Below are positions 5,955-13,131 of a stretch of DNA of 13,558 nucleotides, piece after piece (positions within the stretch are counted from its first letter, which is position 1; every line of letters begins with the position of its first letter). Source of the DNA: Alphaproteobacteria bacterium. GTDB lineage: Bacteria > Pseudomonadota > Alphaproteobacteria > Rhizobiales > Devosiaceae. The stretch spans positions 1 to 13,558 of the forward strand of contig JAHJOS010000036.1 in NCBI GenBank assembly GCA_018820005.1, read 5' to 3'. The translations under genes and the position numbers were made by a program. Below the pieces are notes generated by a model. That model worked only from the letters and a program-made list of their open reading frames with translations, was not told where the DNA came from and ran no database searches.

Positions 5955-6371
5955 TCAGGGCACCGCCGCGCCGGTTTGCGCGTCAAATCGCGCCTGCCGC
6001 ACCCGACCCTCGCCGTCGATGTATTTGATGCGATACTGCAGGCTCTGCCCCTGGCGGACCAGCGTGATATCGACCACCAGCCGGTCGCCTGAGGCGCCAA
6101 AGATTGCCAGCATGCGCCCCAGCGAAATGGCCTCGTCCGCCTCGACCGCCCGCCGCGCCGTGTCATGCTCCCCGTCGATCCCATCGGCGCCGTCGATCCC
6201 ATCGGCGCCGTCGATCTCATCGGCTTCGCCATCGTCGTCGCGGCCACCATGCTCGCCGGATTGCCTGTCGCTGGCCCCATGCTCATCCGCATGAGCGTAA
6301 GCAGCGCCAACCCCCGGCACAAAGGCTAGGATGATGCAGGCGACAATGATGCTGAGCGTGCGACGACACAT
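5955..6371 (-). CDS. Exported PepSY-domain protein with acidic repeat linker
   Basis: A 138-residue periplasmic protein, first gene of the PepSY/regulator/kinase operon. Residues 1-28 are a signal peptide (LSIIVACIILAFVPGVGAA). Residues 29-70 are a disordered linker rich in Asp and Glu with a few His, containing repeats of Gly-Ala-Asp-Gly-Ile-Asp encoded by an 18-bp tandem repeat. Residues 74-136 are a PepSY domain: RAVEADEAISLGRMLAIF, LVVDITLVRQGQSLQYRIKY, then VRQARFDAQTGA. PepSY proteins next to two-component genes are taken as periplasmic modulators of the kinase or of proteases. GGAG lies four bases before the ATG. The acidic stretch could bind divalent cations; that is inference from composition only. 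Confidence 0.88.
   Translation of the reverse strand: MCRRTLSIIVACIILAFVPGVGAAYAHADEHGASDRQSGEHGGRDDDGEADEIDGADGIDGADGIDGEHDTARRAVEADEAISLGRMLAIFGASGDRLVVDITLVRQGQSLQYRIKYIDGEGRVRQARFDAQTGAAVP
6174..6227. repeat. Three copies of an 18-bp tandem repeat inside the PepSY gene
   Basis: Units at 6174-6191 and 6192-6209 are identical (GTCGATCCCATCGGCGCC); the third at 6210-6227 differs at three bases. In the gene's frame it encodes an acidic hexapeptide repeat (Asp-Gly-Ala-Asp-Gly-Ile). The unit is a multiple of three, so copy-number change would keep the frame and alter only linker length. Confidence 0.85.
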
Positions 6372-6390
6372 GAAGCTCCATTAGCGCCAT

Positions 6391-6437
6391 CAAGCTGACA
6401 GCCCGCTGACAACCGCGTGCGGGCGGCGGTCAGCTTG
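6391..6437. promoter_or_regulatory. Inverted repeat around the divergent promoter region
   Basis: CAAGCTGAC (6391-6399) is perfectly matched by its complement GTCAGCTTG (6429-6437), 29 bases apart, between the PepSY operon (minus, start 6371) and the exported acidic protein (plus, start 6494). The left arm is also part of the direct repeat described separately. The symmetry would let one regulator face both genes. The GC-rich centre could also fold into a hairpin in RNA. Confidence 0.45.
6394..6411. promoter_or_regulatory. Direct repeat with 11-bp period, likely OmpR-type operator
   Basis: GCTGACA occurs at 6394-6400 and again at 6405-6411, separated by GCCC, giving an 11-base period. OmpR/PhoB-family regulators, including PhoP, typically bind head-to-tail repeats with this period. 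It lies 23 bases upstream of the PepSY start, in front of the operon encoding such a regulator. A further GCTGAC is at 6465-6470, closer to the plus-strand gene. Autoregulation is inferred. Confidence 0.5.
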
Positions 6438-6493
6438 GAGTGTCTAGGGTCCGGTCATCGCGTCGCTGACGCTTGTAGACAAAGGATCATCAG

Positions 6494-6877
6494 ATGCTCA
6501 CCAAGACCTCGATCGCCATTGCCCTCACCCTCGTTCTGGCCGCCACAGGCGTCAGTGCCGCCGCCACCATCAACGATCAACTGACCTCCAGCCAGGTCAA
6601 TACCTTCTGCGAGGGCAAGTCGGTTGGCGAAGAAGTCAAAGCGTCGGCCACCGTTGCCGGCGCCTTTGTCAGCGGCACGGTGCAATGCACCTCCAGCGAC
6701 GTCAGTGCGCCCCCACCCATGGCCAACCAGGCCATGAACAGCTACGGCGGCGACGATGATGGCGATAGCGAAGACCACAGCGAAGGCCAGGGCGACCGCG
6801 GTCACGATAGCGACAGCGGCCACGATAGCCACGGCGATAACGACAACAATTCCAGCCGTCACGACAGCGACGACTGA
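6494..6877 (+). CDS. Small exported Asp/His-rich protein, divergent from PepSY/TCS operon
   Basis: A 127-residue secreted protein with no family I recognise. Residues 1-24 are a signal peptide (SIAIALTLVLAATGVSA). Residues 25-75 form a small folded part with Cys39 and Cys65, possibly a disulfide. Residues 85-127 are a low-complexity tail with 14 Asp, 2 Glu and 5 His mixed with Gly and Ser, a composition seen in cation-binding or disordered proteins. AAAGGA precedes the ATG by eight bases. It is divergent from the PepSY operon and shares its regulatory region, so it is a probable target of that two-component system. The PepSY protein has a similar acidic segment, which strengthens the link. 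Function unknown; cation buffering, or acting as a signal to the kinase, are guesses. Confidence 0.8.
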   Translation: MLTKTSIAIALTLVLAATGVSAAATINDQLTSSQVNTFCEGKSVGEEVKASATVAGAFVSGTVQCTSSDVSAPPPMANQAMNSYGGDDDGDSEDHSEGQGDRGHDSDSGHDSHGDNDNNSSRHDSDD

Positions 6878-6916
6878 GCCTTAGCGACCGTCTGGCCAGT
6901 CCCCGGAGGCGTCGCT

Positions 6917-6950
6917 GGTGATCGGCCATTGCCGCATATGGCCGATCACC
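6917..6950. terminator. Perfect 13-bp stem-loop after the acidic protein gene
   Basis: GGTGATCGGCCAT (6917-6929) and ATGGCCGATCACC (6938-6950) are perfect complements around an 8-base loop, 39 bases after the stop at 6877. The tail CCCTCATTGTTCC has few T residues, so it is not a textbook intrinsic terminator, but the stem is the strongest in the window and lies between two plus-strand genes. A regulatory or protein-binding palindrome is the alternative. Confidence 0.5.
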
Positions 6951-7099
6951 CCCTCATTGTTCCGCCTGCTCCACCATCGCGCTGAAAACAGTCGAAAAAA
7001 CCGTCCGCGACACCGCCGACGGGTCAATATTAGGGCCCTGTTAACCATGTGGCCACTTCATGGATAGCTGGGATTGGTTCCTGATTTGGAGAGACCAGC
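6951..7099. other. mipZ upstream region
   Basis: This 149-base stretch has no coding signal. It holds the CtrA-like motif at 7030-7046, listed separately, and the mipZ ribosome site GGAGAG at 7088-7093. I do not see a convincing -35/-10 pair. Confidence 0.6.
7030..7046 (+). promoter_or_regulatory. CtrA-box-like motif upstream of mipZ
   Basis: TTAG (7030-7033), seven bases, then TTAACC (7041-7046) match the alphaproteobacterial CtrA consensus TTAA-N7-TTAAC at all but one base. It is 54 bases before the mipZ ATG, at a plausible promoter position. Cell-cycle control of mipZ by CtrA here is inference. Confidence 0.42.
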
Positions 7100-7957
7100 A
7101 TGGTGCACACCGGCGCGCATATCATTGCAGTGGGCAATGAAAAGGGAGGCTCGGGCAAGTCGACGACCGCGCTGCATCTGGCCGTCTATCTACTGCACCA
7201 GGGTCACCGCGTCGCCACCGTTGATGTCGATAGCCGCCAGCAGACCCTGACCCGCTATGTCCGCAATCGCCGGGCGACTGTCGAGGCCGCGGGCCGCCCC
7301 ATCCCCATGCCCAAGCATGTCCATCTGCCCTCGGCCTGGGGCGACTCGATCCGCGAGAACCAGCGCACCGAACTCGATATCTTCAACCGGGCCATCGATG
7401 GCCTGCGCGGCGAGGTCGACTATATCGTGATCGATACCCCCGGTTTTGACGGCAATCTGGCGCGCCTGGCCCATGCCGCTGCCGATACGCTCATCACCCC
7501 CATCAATGACAGCATGGTCGATATGGACGTGCTGGCCCGCATCGACCCGGTCACTGGCGAACCTATCGGCACCAGCCCCTATGCGCGCAATGTGCAGCGC
7601 TCCCGCGCCGAACGCCTCGCCGCCACCGGCCGCGGCACCGATTGGGTGCTGGTGCGCAACCGCATCTCCAACCTGGGCTCGCGCAACGCCAGCCAGGTGC
7701 AGAACACCATCGATCGCGTCGCCGCCCGTCTGGGCTGCCGCGTCGCCGATGGCATTGCTGAACGCGTGATTTTCCGCGAATTGTTCACCATCGGCATGAC
7801 GGTGTTTGATCCGCTCGAGGCGGAACTGCTTGGCGGCGTACCCTCCATGTCCCACGTCAATGCCCGCCAGGAATACCGCAGCCTCGCGGCCGCCCTCCAC
7901 CTGCCGGCGCCCGCGCAGCATTTCGAGGTCATGGAGCCGATGCGGCTTTCCGCCTGA
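7100..7957 (+). CDS. mipZ: Division-plane positioning ATPase MipZ
   Basis: A 285-residue ParA/MinD-superfamily ATPase. In alphaproteobacteria MipZ forms gradients from the ParB-marked poles and blocks FtsZ assembly away from midcell. Visible motifs are the deviant Walker A NEKGGSGKST (13-22; Lys15 and Lys20), the switch region VDVDSRQQTLTRYVRNRR (41-58), and Walker B YIVIDTPGFD (108-117). MipZ-specific stretches are TPINDSMVDMDVLARIDPVT (133-152), DWVLVRNRI (181-189) and ERVIFRELF (221-229). These place it in MipZ and not plasmid ParA or MinD. GGAGAG lies six bases before the ATG. It stands alone on the plus strand, with no parB or min genes beside it, and converges on the EamA transporter with a 16-base gap. 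Confidence 0.95.
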   Translation: MVHTGAHIIAVGNEKGGSGKSTTALHLAVYLLHQGHRVATVDVDSRQQTLTRYVRNRRATVEAAGRPIPMPKHVHLPSAWGDSIRENQRTELDIFNRAIDGLRGEVDYIVIDTPGFDGNLARLAHAAADTLITPINDSMVDMDVLARIDPVTGEPIGTSPYARNVQRSRAERLAATGRGTDWVLVRNRISNLGSRNASQVQNTIDRVAARLGCRVADGIAERVIFRELFTIGMTVFDPLEAELLGGVPSMSHVNARQEYRSLAAALHLPAPAQHFEVMEPMRLSA

Positions 7958-7973
7958 GCCGCCGGACTGTCTG

Positions 7974-8861
7974 TCAGTCCACGCGCGCCAGCGTCTGCTG
8001 GCGCTGTGTCATGGCCATGGCGGTGCAGCCGGCAATGATCAGCGCTGCGCCCAGCAGGAACGGCAGGCCGGGCAGTTCGCCAAAAAACACCAGGCCAAAC
8101 AGGGCCGCCCAGAGCAGCCCGGTGTAATCGATCACCGCAAAGGCCGAGACCGGCATGCGGCGCAGGCCGTTGATCAGCAGCAAGAACCCCGCAGCACCGA
8201 GAAAGCCGATCAGCGCCGAAAGTCCCGCCACCGGCGCGGTAATGACGATGGGCGTGGTCAGCGCCAGCGGCAGCACCAGGACGCTCGCAATGGCCGATTG
8301 CCCCAGCGTCATCGCCGCTGCGGTTTCGGTGCCCGAGTGCTGTTTGAGCACAGCCAGCGTCGCCGCATAGCTGACCGGCGCCATGATGGCCGCGGTCCAG
8401 GCCAGCCAGGAGCCGCCGACGCCCAGATCCATCCGGCCGCTATTGCCCAGCACGATGACAGCCGAGCCTGCCATGCCCAGCGCCAGCGCCAGAAAGCTGG
8501 CGGGCGCCACGCGCTCTCGCAGAAACACCGCGCCGATCAGCACCACATAAAGCGGCGCAGCCATCCCCAGCGCGGCCACCACCGCCAGCGGCAGATTGGT
8601 CACGGCATAAAAGAACATCGTTGCGGTCGCCACCAGCATGGCAGCGCGCAGCGCGTGCCGACCGAGGTCGGCAAATCGCGGCCAGCTTTCGCCCGTCAGC
8701 GCGATCCACAGCGCCAGCCACAGCGCCGCGCCGCAATAGCGGGCGAAAACCACCTGAAACGTGCTCAGCTCCGCGCCCAGCGCCTTGGCCACGGCATCCA
8801 TGGCGCACACCAGGGCAATGCCGCCCACGCCCAGCAAGAGCCCGCGATTGGTCTCGGTCAT
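7974..8861 (-). CDS. EamA/DMT-superfamily transporter
   Basis: A 295-residue inner-membrane protein with ten predicted helices in two EamA repeats (about 8-140 and 150-285). Typical features are AMDAVAKALG in the first helix, FARYCGAALWLAL, MFFYAVTNLPLAVVAALGMA and, in the second repeat, RRMPVSAFAVIDYTGLLWAALFG. Members export amino acids, metabolites or drugs; the substrate cannot be assigned. It is the last gene of the ABC/anmK operon, its ATG overlapping the GNAT stop by four bases. Length and topology are normal. Confidence 0.92.
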   Translation of the reverse strand: MTETNRGLLLGVGGIALVCAMDAVAKALGAELSTFQVVFARYCGAALWLALWIALTGESWPRFADLGRHALRAAMLVATATMFFYAVTNLPLAVVAALGMAAPLYVVLIGAVFLRERVAPASFLALALGMAGSAVIVLGNSGRMDLGVGGSWLAWTAAIMAPVSYAATLAVLKQHSGTETAAAMTLGQSAIASVLVLPLALTTPIVITAPVAGLSALIGFLGAAGFLLLINGLRRMPVSAFAVIDYTGLLWAALFGLVFFGELPGLPFLLGAALIIAGCTAMAMTQRQQTLARVD

Positions 8862-9286
8862 GGCAGGGCTTTGGACAGGAAGCTGCGCGTCCGCCCCGGC
8901 GGGAAATCGGGCAGCGACCCAAACACCCTATAGCCGGCGCGCTGATAGACATGCAGCGCCTGTGGGCTGAACGTGTCGATATAGGCGCCATGGCAGCCAC
9001 GCGCTATGGCCTCTGCCTCTGCCGCCGCGAGCAACTGGCGGGCCAGTCCCTTGCCGCGCTGCGTCTCGGCCACCCATAGCCACTGCACATAAAGCCAGCC
9101 CCAGGCGGTATAGCCCGACAGTCCGGCCACCAGCGCTCCATCCAGTCGCACCAGCCCCGCCAACGGACGCCGGCCCGCCGGACCCACATCGCTCTCGTTG
9201 AACGCTGCCAGATTGTCGCCAATCAGGCTGAGGTCGTCAGCCGATGGGGTCTCTGTGATCTGCACCTGCGGCACGGACGCGCTCAT
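8858..9286 (-). CDS. GNAT-family N-acetyltransferase
   Basis: A 142-residue GNAT domain protein. The acetyl-CoA pyrophosphate loop is QRGKGLARQLL (76-86), preceded by the beta strand LYVQWLWVAE. The C-terminal part has YIDTFSPQALHVYQRAGYRV (102-121), a common arrangement in small bacterial GNATs. The ATG at 9286 is used because it overlaps the anmK stop (ATGA); the frame stays open farther upstream only as a shadow of anmK. Substrate unknown. The position between anmK and a transporter might point to an amino sugar or small metabolite, but that is guesswork. Confidence 0.88.
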   Translation of the reverse strand: MSASVPQVQITETPSADDLSLIGDNLAAFNESDVGPAGRRPLAGLVRLDGALVAGLSGYTAWGWLYVQWLWVAETQRGKGLARQLLAAAEAEAIARGCHGAYIDTFSPQALHVYQRAGYRVFGSLPDFPPGRTRSFLSKALP

Positions 9287-10401
9287 TTGACGAGGATGCC
9301 GCCGGTCATCGGCTGCGGCGCACCCGTCGTGGTCGGGAAACTGATCGGTAGACCGCGCAGCACGCGCACGGCCAGAAACGCAAAGCACTCGGCCTCTACC
9401 GCATCGCCGCGCCAGCCGACCGCTTCGGCAGGCACCGCCACCACGCCGGCCCGTTCGCCCAGCATCTGCATGATCGCCGGATTATGCCGGCCACCGCCAC
9501 ACACCACGATCCGCTCTGGCCGCACTGGCAACAGGTCAAGCGCCTTGCCCACTGCGCCTGTTGTGAAGGCCGTCAGGGTCGCCGCGCCGTCTTCGGCACC
9601 CAGCCCATCGGCCATGCTGGCGAGGAAATCGAAGCGATCCAGCGATTTGGGGAAGGGCGCCGTCAGATAGGGATGGGTCAGCAGGTCGCGCAGCCGCGCC
9701 TCGTCGACAGTGCCGCGCAGGGCCATGGCGCCATCGCGATCCATCTCGCCCAGTCCCAGCCCCTTGATGAAATCATTGATCGGCGCATTGGCCGGGCCGG
9801 CGTCAAAGGCAATCAGCCTGTCCTTGCCGTCCCACCAGGTCACATTGGCCACGCCACCCAGATTGAGCACGGCTGTGCGGCCATCATTGGCCCCGATCCC
9901 AGCCAGCAGCGCCCGATGGTACACCGCCGCCAGCGGCGCGCCCTGCCCACCGGCCCGCACATCGGCCGAGCGGAAATCATAGGCAACCGGAATGCCCAGC
10001 AGTTCGTGCATCAGCCGGCCATTGCCCAGCTGCCGCGTTGCCCCGATGCGGCCCCTCTGCGGCGCGCGGTGCAGCACCGACTGGCCGTGAAACCCCACCA
10101 CGCCGATCTCGCCGGGCGCAAGTCCGGCATCGGCAATCAGTTCGGCAACCGCTGTCGATTGTGCCCGCGTCAGCGCGTCTTCGGCCTCGGCAAATATCGC
10201 CGGCTCTGGCCCTTCAAAATTCCACACGCGGGCCTGCGCCAACGTTTCCTCGAGCAGGCTACGGATCGATTGCGGATAGGGGGCCAGCCGATACTCGCCA
10301 AACCGCTCGATGGTCTCGCCATCACTACGCAGCAGCGCCACGTCGATATTGCCGTCGAGCACCGTGCCGGTCATCAGCCCCACGGCCCACATCGGTTCCA
10401 T
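9283..10401 (-). CDS. anmK: Anhydro-N-acetylmuramic acid kinase
   Basis: A 372-residue cytoplasmic kinase that opens the 1,6-anhydro ring of anhydro-MurNAc while phosphorylating it to MurNAc-6-phosphate, in peptidoglycan recycling. Diagnostic stretches are VGLMTGTVLDGNIDVALL (7-24, ATP-binding start), GFHGQSVLHRAP (103-114), TRQLGNGRLMHELLGIPVAY (122-141), DFRSADVRAGGQGAPLAAVY (142-161), NLGGVANVT (180-188) and FDAGPANAPIND (199-210) with the catalytic-type Asp200. VCGGGRHNP at 300-308 is the second phosphate loop. The ATG at 10401 is supported by AGGGAGA seven bases upstream; 10 bases separate it from the previous stop. Length matches the family. Its product normally needs MurQ, which is not in the window. 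Confidence 0.96.
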   Translation of the reverse strand: MEPMWAVGLMTGTVLDGNIDVALLRSDGETIERFGEYRLAPYPQSIRSLLEETLAQARVWNFEGPEPAIFAEAEDALTRAQSTAVAELIADAGLAPGEIGVVGFHGQSVLHRAPQRGRIGATRQLGNGRLMHELLGIPVAYDFRSADVRAGGQGAPLAAVYHRALLAGIGANDGRTAVLNLGGVANVTWWDGKDRLIAFDAGPANAPINDFIKGLGLGEMDRDGAMALRGTVDEARLRDLLTHPYLTAPFPKSLDRFDFLASMADGLGAEDGAATLTAFTTGAVGKALDLLPVRPERIVVCGGGRHNPAIMQMLGERAGVVAVPAEAVGWRGDAVEAECFAFLAVRVLRGLPISFPTTTGAPQPMTGGILVK

Positions 10402-10411
10402 GCTCGTCTCC

Positions 10412-11404
10412 CTATCCGGCATTGATCTGGTCGCCCACCGCGCGCCGCAGGGCAATGATGCCGCTGTCAAAATGGCGGGTCGGATGGACACGGTTTGTCA
10501 GCAGCGTCCAGGCATGGCCGCGCTCGAAATCGATCCACAGGCCCGTACCGGTAAAGCCGGTATGGCCAATCGTGCTGGCCGAGCAGATCTCGCCGCCAGA
10601 CCAGCCCTCATAGGGGCGCTCCCAGCCATGGGTCCGCCGCGCCGATAGCGGCGTGCGGATCAAATCGTCTTCCCCGGCATGGTTCAGTTTGGCTTCGGCA
10701 AAGTCGAGCAGGCTGTCGGCGGTGCCGAACAGTCCGGCGTGTCCCGACCCCGCCAGCGCCGCGCAATTGTCGTCATGCACCTCACCCACCAGCACGCGGT
10801 TGCGCCAGGTGCAGTCCTCGGTGGCCGCCGCCTGTGTCGCATCAGCCGACCACGCAAAGCCCGCGCCGGGGTCCATCGCGCGGATTGGGCGTTTTTCGAT
10901 TCTCTCCAGCGCCAGCCCCAGCAGGATATAATTGATATCAGAATAGACCGCCGGCCCCGCCTGCCATTCGTGCTGCAGCACGAAGGCCCGCAACAGGTCG
11001 GGGTCGCGGCCATAGGTATAGATCGGAAACACTGCCGGAAACGGCGTCTGGTGCCCCAGGCACTGTCGGAAGGTGATCTTGCGTTCCCAATTGTCGGCAT
11101 TGTACTGCCGGAAATCGGGCAGCACGCTGATGAGCGGCGCATCAAGCTCAATGGCCCCGCTCGCCGCCAGCGCCAGAATGCGCTCGGTGGTGAACACCCC
11201 CTTGGTCAGCGACGCCAGATCGAACCAGGTGCTTTCGGTCATCGCGCGCCGCTCCGGCACCAGTTGGGCCGCCCCGATGGCGCGCACCGCGCGCTTGCCG
11301 GCGCGGTCAATGATGCCCAGCACGCCGCCGGGAATCCGGCCGGTGTCGACGGCGATCTTGAGCGGGGTAAACGCCCGCTCCATCTGGCTGGAAACGCCGG
11401 TCAT
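10412..11404 (-). CDS. Serine hydrolase of beta-lactamase fold, candidate AmiE-like muropeptide amidase
   Basis: A 330-residue protein of the class C beta-lactamase/serine hydrolase family. The active-site motifs are SLTK (Ser65, Lys68) in FDLASLTKGVF, YSD (154-156) in AVYSDINYILLG in the YxN position, and HTG (281-283) in IGHTGFTGTGLW. LLTNRVHPTRH near 301-311 is a feature I associate with the YbbE/AmiE-type subfamily. There is no signal peptide, so it should act in the cytoplasm. Bacillus AmiE is a member of this fold that removes the peptide from MurNAc. Its location directly before anmK and after a peptide-type ABC ATPase fits the same job here. The start at 11404 overlaps the ATPase stop (ATGA). 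A general esterase or D-aminopeptidase remains possible. Confidence 0.85.
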   Translation of the reverse strand: MTGVSSQMERAFTPLKIAVDTGRIPGGVLGIIDRAGKRAVRAIGAAQLVPERRAMTESTWFDLASLTKGVFTTERILALAASGAIELDAPLISVLPDFRQYNADNWERKITFRQCLGHQTPFPAVFPIYTYGRDPDLLRAFVLQHEWQAGPAVYSDINYILLGLALERIEKRPIRAMDPGAGFAWSADATQAAATEDCTWRNRVLVGEVHDDNCAALAGSGHAGLFGTADSLLDFAEAKLNHAGEDDLIRTPLSARRTHGWERPYEGWSGGEICSASTIGHTGFTGTGLWIDFERGHAWTLLTNRVHPTRHFDSGIIALRRAVGDQINAG

Positions 11405-13131
11405 GCGCCATCCTCGATCCGCACCCTGTGGTCCGCGCCGGCTTCTCGCCACCGCGCTGCGGGTGGCTCATAGCCTACCTGGCGCACCAGCGATGGCACC
11501 TGCGTCACATCCACCGCAAAGTGCTGGTTGCGCCGCTCCACCGCCGGCACCGCCGCAATCAGGCGCTGCGTATAGCTGTGCTGCGGCGTGGACAGCACGG
11601 CACTGGCTTCGCCGATCTCGACGATCTGGCCGGCAAACATCACCGCGATACGATGGGCAATGCGCTCCACCACCGCCATGTCATGCGAAATGAAGAGATA
11701 GGCCAGGCCGAACTCGCGCTGCAGATCGACCAGGAGGTCGAGCACCTTGGCCTGTACCGACACATCGAGCGCCGACACCGCTTCGTCCAGCACCACCACA
11801 TCGGGGTTGAGCATCAGCGCACGTGCAATGCACAGCCGCTGCCGCTGGCCGCCCGAGAACTGGTGCGGATAGCGGTCCAGCATATCGGCCGAAAGCCCGA
11901 CGCGATCGAGCAGGAAGCCCATGCGTGCCACCAGCGCCGCGTCCTTGCGCTGTCCATTGGCTATCGCCGGCTCGGCCAGCAGGGCCTCGACATTGAGACG
12001 CGGATTGAGCGAGGCAAACGGGTCCTGAAACACCATCTGGATAGGGCGCCGCGAGCGCCCTTTGGCGGTGACGATATCGCCGCGCTGCCGTTCGGCCAGC
12101 CCCAGGATCGCGCGCGCCGTGGTTGATTTGCCCGAACCGCTTTCGCCCACCACGGCCAGCGTTTCGCCGGCCAGCAGGTCGAAATCGACGCCATCCACGG
12201 CATGGATGGCGGCCTTGGCGCGGAACAGGCCCGCGCTCACCGGAAAGCGCACCACCAGATCTTTGACCGTCACGATCGGCTCGCCTGCCGCGGCGCGCTT
12301 GCCATCGCTGCGCACCGCTTTGCCGGCATTGAAATGCGGCACGGCCTTGAGCAGATGGCGCGTATAGTCGTGCTGGGGATTATCGAGCACGGCATCGGTG
12401 TCGTTCTGTTCGACAGCGACGCCCTGCTGCATCACCATAATGGTGTCGGCGATGCCGGCAACCAGCCCGATATCATGGGTGATAAAGATCATCGACATGC
12501 CGGTTTCCGCGCGCAGTTCGGCCAGCAGCGCCATGATCTGGGCCTGCACGGTCACATCGAGCGCCGTCGTCGGCTCATCGGCTATCAACAGCCGCGGGCT
12601 GCTGGCGAGCACCATGGCGATCATCACGCGCTGGCGCATCCCGCCCGAAAGCTGATGCGGGTAGTATCCCAGCCGCGATTTCGCATCGGGTATCCGCACG
12701 CGGTCCAGCACATCGAGCGCCGCCTGCCGAGCTGCGCCACCCGAAAGGCCCCGATTAAGTGCAAAGGCCTCCTCGATCTGCGCGCCCACGGTATGGACGG
12801 GATTGAGCGAGGTCATCGGCTCCTGAAAGATCATGCCGATGCCGCTGCCACGGATCCCGCGCAGCGCCTTTTCCTCGGCCTGGGTAATATCCATGCTGGT
12901 GCCATCGGCGCGCTGCAGCACGATCGAGCCGCCAGTGATCCGCCCACCGCCGAAATCGACCAGGCGGTTTATCGACAGCGCTGTCACCGACTTGCCCGAT
13001 CCCGATTCCCCGACAATGGCCAGGGTCTGGCCTGCCATCACGTCAAAGCTGACCCCCTTGACCACCTCATTGGCCTTGGGATCGCGGCCAAAGCCGACCC
13101 GCAGGTCACGAACGCTGAGCAAGGGGGTCAT
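11401..13131 (-). CDS. Fused double ABC ATPase of Dpp/Opp/Yej-type peptide importer
   Basis: A 576-residue ATPase with two complete nucleotide-binding domains, equivalent to DppD and DppF joined, as in YejF. Domain 1 has Walker A GESGSGKS (41-48), Q-loop FQEPMTSLNP (102-111), signature LSGGMRQR (161-168), Walker B LLIADEP (181-187) and His219. Domain 2 has Walker A GESGSGKS (329-336), Q-loop FQDPFASLNP (368-377), signature FSGGQRQR (425-432), Walker B VVVLDEA (445-451) and His483. Both sites look intact. Each domain carries the Opp/Dpp C-terminal extension (NPQHDYTRHLL; TPQHSYTQRLI). It energises uptake of peptides or muropeptides through the permease encoded upstream. The ATG at 13131 overlaps the permease stop by four bases. 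Confidence 0.94.
   Translation of the reverse strand: MTPLLSVRDLRVGFGRDPKANEVVKGVSFDVMAGQTLAIVGESGSGKSVTALSINRLVDFGGGRITGGSIVLQRADGTSMDITQAEEKALRGIRGSGIGMIFQEPMTSLNPVHTVGAQIEEAFALNRGLSGGAARQAALDVLDRVRIPDAKSRLGYYPHQLSGGMRQRVMIAMVLASSPRLLIADEPTTALDVTVQAQIMALLAELRAETGMSMIFITHDIGLVAGIADTIMVMQQGVAVEQNDTDAVLDNPQHDYTRHLLKAVPHFNAGKAVRSDGKRAAAGEPIVTVKDLVVRFPVSAGLFRAKAAIHAVDGVDFDLLAGETLAVVGESGSGKSTTARAILGLAERQRGDIVTAKGRSRRPIQMVFQDPFASLNPRLNVEALLAEPAIANGQRKDAALVARMGFLLDRVGLSADMLDRYPHQFSGGQRQRLCIARALMLNPDVVVLDEAVSALDVSVQAKVLDLLVDLQREFGLAYLFISHDMAVVERIAHRIAVMFAGQIVEIGEASAVLSTPQHSYTQRLIAAVPAVERRNQHFAVDVTQVPSLVRQVGYEPPAARWREAGADHRVRIEDGA

Noticed and set aside
5288..6322. 344-residue response regulator with an N-terminal extension
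   Set aside because: The extension is the wrong frame of the PepSY gene and its 18-bp repeats; MRVLVLEDD at 5953 is the normal family start.
7100..7957. Plasmid partition ParA, implying a replicon origin nearby
   Set aside because: MipZ-specific stretches are present and there is no parB or centromere-like repeat.
7806..8933. Long plus-strand open frame (375 residues) opposite the transporter
   Set aside because: Composition is Gln/His/Arg-rich antisense shadow of the well-supported EamA gene; no ribosome site or domain.
9283..10491. AnmK starting at 10491
   Set aside because: This would overlap the serine hydrolase by 80 bases; AGGGAGA before the ATG at 10401 and the normal AnmK N-terminus support the shorter form.
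11401..13131. Fusion of two ATPases as an assembly error or frameshift
   Set aside because: Both domains are complete and fused DppD-DppF/YejF-type proteins are common in this group of bacteria.
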